A stretch of 64,000 nt of DNA from NCBI GenBank assembly GCA_965117025.1, contig OZ220746.1, positions 1,984,001-2,048,000 on the forward strand, given 5' to 3'. The position numbers were made by a program, and so were the translations under genes. Under the pieces are notes generated by a model. The model was not told the origin of the DNA, did no database searches, and saw only the letters and a program-made list of their open reading frames with translations. This document shows positions 10,901-18,895 of the stretch, in pieces (positions within the stretch are counted from its first letter, which is position 1; every line of letters begins with the position of its first letter). This DNA comes from VXPQ01 sp965117025. GTDB lineage: Bacteria > Bacteroidota > Rhodothermia > Rhodothermales > VXPQ01.

Positions 10901-13900
10901 GCAGGGGCGTTTGGAGACGCATCCTCTATTTCTTCTGTGTACGGAATGATGGCGTCATCCATTCCACGAAGGATGCGGGCTGTCTCGGCGTATGGTTGTT
11001 GGGCATCAAGGAGTAGATCTCTCCCAATTCGGTTTTTCTCCTCGTGCAGACTATTGAGCGTTCCCGCCGGAACATAGATTTTTCCTACGGCTCCGAGAAT
11101 CTGTTGTGTAATATCTGGGCCGAGGACACCAAGGGTGAGGATTGCTGTCATATCAGCAAAGACTCCGACCTTGTCATCGGGGCGATTAGCCTGCGATGGC
11201 CAATCGGCAAGTATGCTGAATGCTCCAAGTGACGCGGGGTCTTCCGTTTTTAGCTGTTCAAACCGTTGGGTCCGACGTGCCCAGTTTTCCCATGGCCTGC
11301 CACCCAGTCTAAAGAGGTCGCCGTAAGCAGCCATATGGATCATGGAAAGTTTATTGAGGCCATCAATACGTTCCTGATCCCGGCGCATACTTTCGGCCAA
11401 AGCCTCAATGCCTCCCTCCAAGTGGATAAAGACTTGGTTCTTCGTTCTTAGTATTTCGTCAATATCATCTGCTGTCTTTACGGTTGCATGAGGAGTTCCT
11501 TCTGTCATCGCGGCAAAGAACTGCCCTGCTTCCTCCTCTCTACTTGCTCCCCGGGCCGCCATCCATGCTTCGCCTGCAATTTCTGGATTGGGATGCAGGT
11601 CGTACGCTTGTGTATAGAGATCGAATGCCCGAGAAGAGTGCCCTTGGGAGCGGGGATATTGGATAAGTAGTGACCGAGCAAAGTTGATTAGGATATCAGG
11701 CTCTTTGGATCCTGCGGTCACTCGCGGTTCGAGGATTTGGGCGGCCTCTGCGGGGCGGTTTTCAGTCAAAAGACAGGTTGATGCATGGATGGCTATACTC
11801 TCAGAATCTGGATAGTTGGTGAGGGCCGCAATAAGAAGATCAGCCGCCTCAGATATTCGCCCGAGACCCATGAGCGCTGAGGCTTTGAGTTCGACAATAC
11901 GCTCGTCATATATGGGGTCGATATCTTGGCAGGCAGCGAGGAGATCGTCGTAGCGCCGAGCGACATACAGGGCTTTTGCATAGCAAAGCCTATAAAATCG
12001 TGAGGGAAGAACTTCGACCAAGCGGGCGGCCCATACGACGGCGTCATCGGCTAGGTCCTCAGACACATCAGTGGCATCCTTAGGCGACGTGACATCGGCG
12101 AAAGCCAAGCTTAGTCTGGTTTGAGCAAGCCAAGCCAGTACGTTCACGTCAAGGGCAAAATCTTCAACTTCATCAATCATATCAGCGGGTAAACTGCCCT
12201 TTGGAAGACCCTCTGCTCGAAAGAGCCAACGGTCGGGTGGACGGAGAGAAACACCCTTGATTAGTGTCTGTGCTTCGATATCTCGCTTCTGCCTGCGAAG
12301 ATGTCCAGCAAGCCGGCGAAGTACGTGAGCTCGTTGGCGTTCATCCGAAGTGGCAAAAAGGGCTTCGCGGAGCACGCGCTCGGCCTCATCGGGTTGTCCC
12401 AGAGAATTGTAGTACGTGCTCTTAAGGATCGCGGCCTTGCTGGAGTCTATCTGACCCGCATCTACCATGCCATCGATTTCTTCGGGAGCCGGAGGCGAAT
12501 CGTACTGGTAAAACCCGCGTGAGCGGGTTTCATCATCAAGGGCTTCGACGCTATCTTTGAAAAGATCGGCCAATGCTTCGTCATGAAGCAGTTTAGCGGT
12601 GTCGGCGAGGATTCCGAGTACTCTCGCTTGAAGCGGCGAGTCAGATTGCGTTGCTTCAGCCAATGCAACAACTCGGCGGGTTAAATTGCCGACGAGGGGC
12701 TGGCGATTGTATGTGAGGGGAGTATATTCCTCAACGACACGTTCCAGGAGGTTGAACGTCTCTTGTGCACGGAAAAGGTCGATGGCTGAGAGATTATTGT
12801 TTCCTTCTGTTTGATCTATGAGGTCGGCCGTCATCTGTACGGCTTGGACATCTTGAGGATCAAGAATCTGGACGCGTGCGTGGGCACGCATAAGGAGAAC
12901 ATCCGCACTCTCAGCGCCGACAAGTTGCTCATCGACAGTTTCCCAATCGCCGTCAAGAAAAGCGAGGAGGGGTACTGTTCGCTGGTACACTTCACTCTCT
13001 TGATCCATCTGGGACATGAGGTGGCGCAGATCATCGGCGAGCCCTACGTTGAAGAGAGCATCAGCAGCTTGCTTGTGGCACTCTGGATCAATTGGTCCCA
13101 AGTCGTGAGCGCGTCGCCAGCAAGTGCGACCAGTCTCAATGTCTCCCCGCCAACTTGCCGCAGAGGCTGCTGCGAACAAGAGCCGCTGACGATGTGTTCG
13201 AAATTCTTCAGCATAGAGGCCTTCAGGGTCATTTTCTTTTGTTAGGGCTGCATCAATCTTCTCCGTGTGCTGAATGGCGAAATCGAAAGCTTCTTTAGCT
13301 CGCCCAGCCTTCAAGAGTTCTGTTAGGTCGTCAAGCTGGAGTTGAGCAATAGCGGCTCGTACAGGGTCTGGGAGAGCTTTCTCGTGGCGAAGTTGATCCA
13401 ACTTTTCATTGATATCCTTCAACTGTGCGTCAATTATGTTTTCCTGCGTCACAACCACCGGGGAAGATGGAGAGGATGTTAAACAATAACCCTTAGAGGT
13501 AAGCCTTCGTTCTAAACCTACGCGGCTAAGACTCCCGCGATTTGTGTCGAGTTGGCTTGAAAGTGTATAAAGTGTGTCTACTATACTCTCCGTACGCTTT
13601 AGACTGCGCACGCGTGAATCGATCCAACTTCGCATGCGTGCTCGATCAGGGCCCTCAGCACTTGCTGGATTGATCTCAATCACCACCATTCCAGAGCCCA
13701 AGACTCTCCAAGCGGCATCTTTGACGTTGATATCAGGGATGCCCATGGATTTTAATACATCTACAACGGTATTTAGAACCTTTTTCTGGCCCTTATTCAA
13801 GTCATCAATTGCTGTCCAAAACGGTGTAGGGGTGTCGCATGCTGCTGCCCGCTCGGCGACCTTGCCAAGTTGTTGTAGTGGCTTCGACCTATTCATTACA

Positions 13901-14223
13901 GCGAGGCCATACCGATCAGTACCTTTTTTAAATTCTTCGTCATTGACGGTTTTCCACATCTGGTGAATGACTTTGCGGAAATCTCCGTGCCTTGCTGAGA
14001 TTTGCAGGCGCCTCTTGACTTGAAGATGAAGTCTCGCTTTGCCCGACGCGGAATTCCCATGCACGACAACATCCCCGAGAGGTCCACGCTGGTACTCAAC
14101 CTTACTCACTTTGCCAATATTGCCGGGAGTAAAATCCCTCGCGAGCAGTGCCGCAAGGTAATATGCTCCTACCCAGTATTCATCCTGATAGCCGGCTCCA
14201 GACGCCGCGTCATTGCTCGCCAT
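7918..14223 (-). CDS. Giant 2101-residue protein: Cap4-like nuclease end, TPR-like repeats, PIN-like domain
   Basis: Residues ~1-210 resemble the DUF4297/Cap4 dsDNA endonuclease fold: E43, D51 in GPLGDVVV, and Q68-V-K70 in LHLQVKRR, i.e. the D...QxK form of PD-(D/E)xK. A short coiled segment (~255-280) follows. Residues ~290-900 are helical repeats of TPR type (for example ALMGLGRISEAADLLIAAL near 785). Residues ~1018-1135 look like a PIN domain: hydrophobic strand ending in D1024 (GVFADMTAILTL), the VPAGTLNSL segment and AFYVTDLDD with D1129. The remaining ~950 residues are mostly helical and unassigned. No TM segments or ATPase motifs are visible. It is encoded against the type I locus. I infer a large single-protein defence factor with two possible nuclease sites; the function is untested. 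Confidence 0.72.
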   Translation of the reverse strand: MASNDAASGAGYQDEYWVGAYYLAALLARDFTPGNIGKVSKVEYQRGPLGDVVVHGNSASGKARLHLQVKRRLQISARHGDFRKVIHQMWKTVNDEEFKKGTDRYGLAVMNRSKPLQQLGKVAERAAACDTPTPFWTAIDDLNKGQKKVLNTVVDVLKSMGIPDINVKDAAWRVLGSGMVVIEINPASAEGPDRARMRSWIDSRVRSLKRTESIVDTLYTLSSQLDTNRGSLSRVGLERRLTSKGYCLTSSPSSPVVVTQENIIDAQLKDINEKLDQLRHEKALPDPVRAAIAQLQLDDLTELLKAGRAKEAFDFAIQHTEKIDAALTKENDPEGLYAEEFRTHRQRLLFAAASAASWRGDIETGRTCWRRAHDLGPIDPECHKQAADALFNVGLADDLRHLMSQMDQESEVYQRTVPLLAFLDGDWETVDEQLVGAESADVLLMRAHARVQILDPQDVQAVQMTADLIDQTEGNNNLSAIDLFRAQETFNLLERVVEEYTPLTYNRQPLVGNLTRRVVALAEATQSDSPLQARVLGILADTAKLLHDEALADLFKDSVEALDDETRSRGFYQYDSPPAPEEIDGMVDAGQIDSSKAAILKSTYYNSLGQPDEAERVLREALFATSDERQRAHVLRRLAGHLRRQKRDIEAQTLIKGVSLRPPDRWLFRAEGLPKGSLPADMIDEVEDFALDVNVLAWLAQTRLSLAFADVTSPKDATDVSEDLADDAVVWAARLVEVLPSRFYRLCYAKALYVARRYDDLLAACQDIDPIYDERIVELKASALMGLGRISEAADLLIAALTNYPDSESIAIHASTCLLTENRPAEAAQILEPRVTAGSKEPDILINFARSLLIQYPRSQGHSSRAFDLYTQAYDLHPNPEIAGEAWMAARGASREEEAGQFFAAMTEGTPHATVKTADDIDEILRTKNQVFIHLEGGIEALAESMRRDQERIDGLNKLSMIHMAAYGDLFRLGGRPWENWARRTQRFEQLKTEDPASLGAFSILADWPSQANRPDDKVGVFADMTAILTLGVLGPDITQQILGAVGKIYVPAGTLNSLHEEKNRIGRDLLLDAQQPYAETARILRGMDDAIIPYTEEIEDASPNAPALGAYRVDIGAAIIHNAFYVTDLDDIQEWPSEIRQRTISPAALLAVLNAAGVITSDEARRAAEQKPDIFGGWECETIELYPPTLKTLVFSEFTLMDWVDAELTGVLGNRLKVGPWCWKYIADAAEHREALVLAHKRLEGIITALEKAADTSILVEIEAVVGGTARLDDRDTSDENSSSLETAWSHALQSLRTAQKHGLQLWADDRFYSLLLGLAGPTVRAPEIEEIRESFAAWAETNPPVSTMELLARLSGSGHLPQDIAQNAAAKLFEQGYRMAHPILLGHALRQFPTPPQPPLTLPFQHLVDAVAEIPHYLPDMIDPSYRMGVVRLASAKVAGRFIEDVWQAPSLSEDQRRTLADAFLDALEDIFKHESATPTAPRSDRTALFFWMEIGKTLQLMPAHDSDCAEIKNAALHWFGHAVARRTAQRQDIVRLLEDSILTFIELALEAFKEIGEKDQLPQSIRQVVIPPLIPLTGTDLLNTLNPLLRRTIGTLISLREDGRVDAHCDVEVKGENIQITVPEEDNEQAAAGVLRRAVKGDMVSAQRIHATDVVFKYIHPVSEEWINAGVPPEVEISINVRCSLFALLWADPPDLRKVIVGIIIFHLAPLDPALAHRIVQLEADLTCNEKKRARAARDKLAVDLLMSGYFDLQRDLTHAVWRFRNYDTDKLFRFVGGIGEETAQILASHPSTQDVRQVGAFLVPQHHDIARLLLGDHDDEAFVREAIERLTNPSDRSNEEGDTPLSLADWLTHQASVAETTDDPFIAASALHQILLVLSAVDENPSLYVGGRTINSSNWVIDYMGSALNAEVEKPSPLEQRMTARRRLASAALQLAAFAYSGEKHSEVHNAAEDPLAEWLNGVWLLASKLQIAIVRIEGGLANAVAAATKAVQELGLAMPSFRALDAFDPYAFGVEGDDIGIALTLTAMLKVLRRTEGRTPPPWWTDTIQDRIENLAAAPPPDIEGIGNRLGLAAPLRVQTLAQRIMEIIRENQAAL

Positions 14224-14258
14224 ACGATCTAAAATTTCTATAACGGAAAGTTTTGGAG

Positions 14259-14276
14259 CTTATATACCACAAAGTA
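14259..14276 (-). promoter_or_regulatory. Candidate promoter of the giant gene (TACTTTG..GGTATATAAG)
   Basis: Read on the minus strand this is TACTTTGTGGTATATAAG, 35-53 bases before the giant gene's ATG. TACTTTG fits the Bacteroidota -7 consensus TAnnTTTG. Near-identical sequence occurs upstream of the sorting-domain gene (36801-36816, same sense relative to its gene) and at 14530-14549. I see no convincing -33 TTTG, so the promoter reading is tentative. Confidence 0.35.
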
Positions 14277-14310
14277 ATCCCCGAGGAGGTGGCTCCCCGA
14301 GCCTCCAAAG

Positions 14311-14336
14311 AAAAAGCGGTGCCACACCGCCTTTTA
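14311..14336 (-). terminator. Rho-independent terminator on the minus strand
   Basis: On the minus strand a GCGGTG/CACCGC stem (14316-14330) with a 3-base loop is followed by TTTTTCTTT. It lies about 390 bases beyond the stop of the nuclease gene at 14727, so it would end that transcript before the giant gene's own promoter. Confidence 0.6.
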
Positions 14337-14558
14337 TTCGCTACTCCCCCTGCGAATTCATCTTAACTATCCTTGCTCCACAAATCAAGATAAAAGTATG
14401 TCAGAAACTCCTAAATCTAACGTGGTCGGGGGCGCCCGGGAACGCGCGTACCGAAGATTGACGCAATGCCGGAAGAATTGGCCAAGTGCCTCGTAACGCC
14501 GATCAGGAAAACCAGGAAATAGCGGCCTGCGGTTACTTTGGTATATAAGCCCCTTTTC

Positions 14559-14707
14559 AACGCAACCCGCAACCAATCCCCCCGTACACACGATACACCC
14601 CCAATCCTGTCCCAACGAAAAATCGCCGGAATCCGGTCTGTCGTAATCGTTACCGGCTCCCGGCAGTCGAGCAAGACGACGACGATCGAGAGCGTCATCG
14701 GTCTGCG
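14559..14707 (+). repeat. Left copy of exporter leader repeat fused to a Walker A fragment
   Basis: Bases 14559-14671 match 17651-17763, the region preceding the ABC exporter, with scattered mismatches. Bases 14672-14707 then match 17991-18026, inside the exporter's Walker A coding region, at 35 of 36 positions. The junction falls on a short shared AAGACGA. This is a decayed, internally deleted second copy of the exporter's 5' region. With the right copy it flanks the 3-kb nuclease pair. The rest of the 14224-14726 gap holds a promoter candidate and a terminator but no gene. Confidence 0.8.
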
Positions 14708-14726
14708 ATGAATCACTCGACTGATA

Positions 14727-16268
14727 CTATGCCCGCCGAGGCCTTCTTTGGGTAAGCTTCTGTTTCAACCGGCGGACTACGTCCGCACTGGTCTCTCCAG
14801 CCTGCGCCGCAGCCCAGAGTTCATCAAGATCCTCTCGAGCGAGAAGCGCAACACCGTCAGTTTTAGCCTTCTCTATTTCGACCTTGGATAGCTCTGCGCG
14901 CGGCCTGGCTGTCGTGAGGACCGCGATCACTTTGCTGTCAGGAAGTTTGCTACGCATGATCTCTGACCGAGCGATGAGCTTGCCCAGTTTTCCCTTCCCG
15001 TCTATTGGCCCGACCGTACATTCGATAGCCAGGATGACGGAAGAGCCTGGGGCATGAGCCAGATGATCGACAGCATCTCCCAGCCCTCGCTGCGCATGGA
15101 GGGAATTCACATGGAAGCCCAAGAAAAAAAACAGCAGACCAACGGCGTCTTCGAACTCTTTCGCCTTGTTCAAGGCTTCCGGGCGCAGTTTCTCTAAAAA
15201 TTTGTGTAGACCTGCGTCCAAAACGCTGTGAGTTCTCATCCGGATATTAGAGCCCGTTTCTATCAAGGGCACGGAAACGCGGTCTGCGCACCGGTCTCCG
15301 ATGAGAACAAAGAACGTAGCAGTGGTATCGCCCTTCTGAATCGGGATGTCTATCTGCGAGTGGAGAATACCTTGCTCATCTGCCCATTTTCTCTCACAAA
15401 GCCTAATCGATCCATGACGGAACGGCTTTCCAATGGTGTCTATGCTCCATGCAAGCTCCGCTTTTGCGACAAAGATGTCTGCAGCAGTTCTTAGGGCAAC
15501 GGTCACATGATCGGGCGAAGAGGTTACTTTCTCGCGATCAAAACGCACAGATAGGGGGGCGATCAGCTCGATGACGGTAGTGTTCCCATGGATCTCCAGT
15601 CCTCGGGGCCGTACGCAAAATTTTCGGACCAGGTCCGAAAGTCCATCGTACGCATTCGGCCCGCCTCGAATCATGCTGTCTATCTCCACGGGATTGTGAC
15701 CAGCCTGCTTCACAACTTCCCACATTGAGGAACCGTGGCCCACGAGTGCGTGACAGGTCCAGAGGTCGTACTTGATCCTTCGATTCGATGCGGCAAGTTC
15801 ACTGAAAACGTATTCCATAGCCGGCGCAGACTGACTCGATGGGTCGATGTATCCGACAGAGCGCGGTCTCAGCTTCACTGTACCACTCACAATTCCACGC
15901 ACCACAGCAGGCAGGTCCGCAATGGGACGAACGACCTGCCAAGCGCGAAAGTATTGCCGATCGACCGAGGCAAACCTGGGAACCGATGGAGGAGCACGGT
16001 GATCCAGGAAACCACGGGAGACAAGGTTTTCCCAACGGCGGCCACTACGGATCGCACAGAAGCGTAGATCGATGGATTTCCAGAACCCGGAACCATTCAC
16101 CAGATCGACAAAACGATCCGCGTCTTTCTCAGTTGAGCGCTGGCGTTTTTCCTGTGACACCAGAATCGAAAATCCTTTTGCGAAACTAACAGTCGCTGGA
16201 ACGACGGGCGGCTGTTTTTTTGTCCCAAGGCCTTGCGCAAGGTCGTGCCTTAGCCAGAACCCGCGCAC
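14727..16268 (-). CDS. Mrr-like restriction endonuclease-fold protein
   Basis: 513 residues. The C-terminal ~160 residues have the order of a PD-(D/E)xK domain: a helix with E (KEFEDAVGLLFFFLGF), an aspartate in GDAVDHLA, then the core strand VILAIECTVG. The usual lysine of ExK is replaced (E-C-T); a lysine-rich GKGKLGKLIAR follows and could substitute. The N-terminal 350 residues are unrecognised. The annotated start is a GTG at 16268, 44 bases after the DUF1016 stop; no strong ribosome-binding site fixes it. It is probably co-transcribed with the DUF1016 gene. I infer a nuclease of the defence island, possibly acting on modified DNA; the assignment rests on fold pattern only. Confidence 0.6.
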   Translation of the reverse strand: MRGFWLRHDLAQGLGTKKQPPVVPATVSFAKGFSILVSQEKRQRSTEKDADRFVDLVNGSGFWKSIDLRFCAIRSGRRWENLVSRGFLDHRAPPSVPRFASVDRQYFRAWQVVRPIADLPAVVRGIVSGTVKLRPRSVGYIDPSSQSAPAMEYVFSELAASNRRIKYDLWTCHALVGHGSSMWEVVKQAGHNPVEIDSMIRGGPNAYDGLSDLVRKFCVRPRGLEIHGNTTVIELIAPLSVRFDREKVTSSPDHVTVALRTAADIFVAKAELAWSIDTIGKPFRHGSIRLCERKWADEQGILHSQIDIPIQKGDTTATFFVLIGDRCADRVSVPLIETGSNIRMRTHSVLDAGLHKFLEKLRPEALNKAKEFEDAVGLLFFFLGFHVNSLHAQRGLGDAVDHLAHAPGSSVILAIECTVGPIDGKGKLGKLIARSEIMRSKLPDSKVIAVLTTARPRAELSKVEIEKAKTDGVALLAREDLDELWAAAQAGETSADVVRRLKQKLTQRRPRRA

Positions 16269-16312
16269 GCCCGTGGAACTGACATTGACTTCCTTGAGCC
16301 GCAGCTCGTTGG

Positions 16313-17491
16313 CTATGCGCGTCTACTCATCGCCTCTCGCGTGCGGTTGATTTCTGCCACCAGGGTCTCCTCATCCGGCAAAGCAGTCCTGTATTCGGCC
16401 GCCATTACTTTGTTCGTCAGCCCTTCAAGCGCATACCGTGCGACAGCTTCATCCTTCTGGGCACACAAAATCAAACCCACGGGCGGATTCTCATTGTCGT
16501 GGGTCCAGTGCTCCCTCGCATAGTTGAGATAGGTGTGCATCTGCCCCGCATCGGCGTGGGTGAATTTGCCGATTTTCAAATCGATGACCACCAAGCAGCG
16601 CAGGTGTCGATGGAAGAATAGCAGATCCACCCGATACCACTCGTCGCCGATGCGAAGCCGCCTCTGCCGGCCCATGAAGCAGAAATCCCCACCCAACTCC
16701 AGCAGGAATGTCTCCAGGTGGTTAATCAGCGCTTCTTCAAGGTCGCTTTCGGAGTACTCGTCCTTGAGATCAAGGAATTCGAGGATGAACGGGTCCTTGA
16801 TTTCCTCTTCAGGAAGAACACGATCTTCGGGCCGCGCTTTCCGCCCCCGGGTGAGCATGGCGGCCTTGTTCTTTGAAAGGGCCGTACGCTCGTAGAACTG
16901 GGAATTAATCTGCCGGTCGAGCTGGCGAACCGACCAACCTCCGCACAGCGCCTCAGTTTCGTAGAACTCCCGAGCCGGCAAATTCTTGACAGATAGCAAG
17001 CGCACGTAGGCGGACCAGGGAAGAGGAAAGCGCGAGGCAATGCAAGCCAGGGATGCTTCTGGGGGTGCTGTCTCCGAGTTTGAGATTGAAGGGGCGCTCG
17101 CCAATTCTCCAGACACCGTCTGGGGAATCACTGGAGCAACGCCCTTGATTACAGATTCTCCAGACAGCGTCTGGAGAATTCGTTCAGGCGGATATATCTG
17201 GTAGAACAGACGCATCTGCCATATGTTCTGGCGCGAAAACCCCCGACCGAACCGCTTCGTCAAGTCAGTTGACAGTCTTTCAATGAGCGCAACGCCGTAT
17301 TCGGCCCTTTCTTCGCCTGATTGTTCGAACTCCACAATATATCGCCCAATCAGCCAATAGGCAGCGGTCATAACGGCATTCACCGACCGAGCGGCAGAGC
17401 GCTTGGCGACGTCAACAATCCTCGACGCATCGCCGAAAACGGATTGATATCGGGCTTCAATATCGTCGGCTTTGGACATTGGTTTGTTCAT
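16313..17491 (-). CDS. DUF1016 (YhcG-like) PD-(D/E)xK nuclease family protein
   Basis: 392 residues from ATG 17491, which has GGAGAG a few bases upstream; an ORF-extending start at 17530 is less likely. The N-terminal DUF1016_N helical domain contains AAYWLIGRYIVEFEQ and RFGRGFSRQNIWQMRLFY. The C-terminal nuclease domain contains GDFCFMGRQRRL, YRVDLLFFHR and CLVVIDLKIGKF (D...D-x-K), standard for the family. Family members occur beside type I RM loci and toxin-like modules; exact function is unsettled. The linker between the domains (LQTLSGES, PQTVSGEL) is encoded by two palindromic repeats (17104-17179). Confidence 0.9.
   Translation of the reverse strand: MNKPMSKADDIEARYQSVFGDASRIVDVAKRSAARSVNAVMTAAYWLIGRYIVEFEQSGEERAEYGVALIERLSTDLTKRFGRGFSRQNIWQMRLFYQIYPPERILQTLSGESVIKGVAPVIPQTVSGELASAPSISNSETAPPEASLACIASRFPLPWSAYVRLLSVKNLPAREFYETEALCGGWSVRQLDRQINSQFYERTALSKNKAAMLTRGRKARPEDRVLPEEEIKDPFILEFLDLKDEYSESDLEEALINHLETFLLELGGDFCFMGRQRRLRIGDEWYRVDLLFFHRHLRCLVVIDLKIGKFTHADAGQMHTYLNYAREHWTHDNENPPVGLILCAQKDEAVARYALEGLTNKVMAAEYRTALPDEETLVAEINRTREAMSRRA
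17104..17179. repeat. Two 25-bp palindromes 51 bp apart inside the DUF1016 gene
   Basis: Bases 17155-17179 form a perfect inverted repeat (ATTCTCCAGAC-AGC-GTCTGGAGAAT). Bases 17104-17128 are a near-perfect second copy. The 51-bp spacing preserves reading frame and they encode the flexible linker between the two protein domains. Confidence 0.75.
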
Positions 17492-17650
17492 GGCTTCTCT
17501 CCGTAGCACCAAAGCTAACGGTCTTAACATAATAGGCGGTGTCCGCTAAACCGTGTAAGTGGCATTATTGTTCAATAGGAACTCGGTCTCCTTAGGGCTG
17601 GATGATATCTGCGACCACCACACCGCATCCCCCCCGGCATCTGCATTCTT

Positions 17651-17763
17651 AACGCAACCCGCAACCCACCCCCCCGTACACACGATACACCCCCAATCCT
17701 GTCCCAACGAAAAACCGCCGGAGCCCGACCTGTCGTACTCGCTACCACTTCCCGGCAGCCCGG
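17651..17763 (+). repeat. Right copy of the exporter leader repeat
   Basis: This copy lies in its natural place, ~100 bases before the ABC exporter start, and matches 14559-14671. Its pyrimidine-rich segment and the TCCCAACGAAAA segment are shared. The rest of the 17492-17865 gap shows no gene. Confidence 0.75.
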
Positions 17764-17865
17764 TAAGACGATCCCTTATCCGGGGTCATCTTTTGGTATG
17801 ATTTTTGGTAAGATCAGAGTATCCTATAAGCCTTCCGGCGCAGAACCCGGGTCACAGAAAACGTT

Positions 17866-18783
17866 ATGCAACCGATCATTGAAGCAGAAGGGATCCGCAA
17901 GACCTACGGGGAAACCGTGGCGGTGGATGACGTGTCGTTTTCCGTAAGGCCGGGGGAGATCTTCGGGATCATCGGACCGAACGGCGCCGGCAAGACGACG
18001 ACGGTCGAGAGCGTCATCGGTCTGCGCAAGCCGGATCGGGGCCGGATATCGGTGCTGGGGCTGGACCCCGTCAGGGAGCGGGCCGCGCTGGCAGAGCGCA
18101 TCGGCGTACAACTGCAGGCCGCAGCCCTCGCCGAACGCATGAAAGTGTGGGAGGCGCTGGACCTGTTTTCCTCCTTGTACACGCATACCGTACCCTATGA
18201 GCCGCTCCTGGAACAATGGGGGCTGGCCGACAAGCGCAATGCGGCCTTCGGAAACCTTTCCGGCGGTCAGAAGCAACGACTGTTTATCGCCCTGGCGCTG
18301 GTCAACGATCCGGAAGTCGTATTTCTGGATGAACTGACCAGCGGATTGGATCCGCAAGCCCGCAGGGCCACATGGGAACTGGTCCGGACGATCCGGGCGC
18401 AGGGCAAAACAGTGGTGCTCGTTACCCACTTCATGGATGAAGCCGAGCACCTGTGCGACCGGATCGCGATCGTCGATCGGGGCAAAATCATTGCGCTGGA
18501 CACGCCGGCCGGGTTAGTGAAAGCATTGGACGAGGAACGGCGTATCGTGTTCGATGTGGAGCCGGAATGCGACCTGTCGCCTTTGCAGTCTCTCCCGCAG
18601 GTAAAGGAAGTGATGCGCACCGGTCGCCAGGCGATCATTTCCGGCGACACGGACGGACTGCTTGCCGCGGTGGTGGCCCGGCTGGAAGAAGAGGGTATTG
18701 CGTTCCGGAACCTGCGCACGGAACAGGCCGATCTGGAGGATGTCTTCCTGCGGCTTACCGGGCGGGCGATTCGGGATTCATGA
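17866..18783 (+). CDS. ABC-2 type exporter, ATP-binding subunit
   Basis: 305 residues, DrrA/CcmA-type ATPase. Walker A is GPNGAGKTT (~residue 38-46), the signature LSGGQ, Walker B VFLDELTSGLD and the H-loop VTHFMDEAEHL. The C-terminal ~80 residues form the usual DrrA-like extension. It drives the permease encoded next (18896). The pair probably exports a drug, lipid or polysaccharide; nothing in the sequence identifies the substrate. A 112-base gap separates the two genes and holds only a short ATGA-overlapping frame I do not call. Confidence 0.93.
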   Translation: MQPIIEAEGIRKTYGETVAVDDVSFSVRPGEIFGIIGPNGAGKTTTVESVIGLRKPDRGRISVLGLDPVRERAALAERIGVQLQAAALAERMKVWEALDLFSSLYTHTVPYEPLLEQWGLADKRNAAFGNLSGGQKQRLFIALALVNDPEVVFLDELTSGLDPQARRATWELVRTIRAQGKTVVLVTHFMDEAEHLCDRIAIVDRGKIIALDTPAGLVKALDEERRIVFDVEPECDLSPLQSLPQVKEVMRTGRQAIISGDTDGLLAAVVARLEEEGIAFRNLRTEQADLEDVFLRLTGRAIRDS

Positions 18784-18895
18784 TGACCGCGCACCGCATA
18801 GCACAGCAAACAGGGGAACGATCGCCGGGACGTGCATGCCCGATTCGCTTATCGCAGATCAGCAGCCGTTTTCGCGTCCGTAACGGGAAAGCCGC

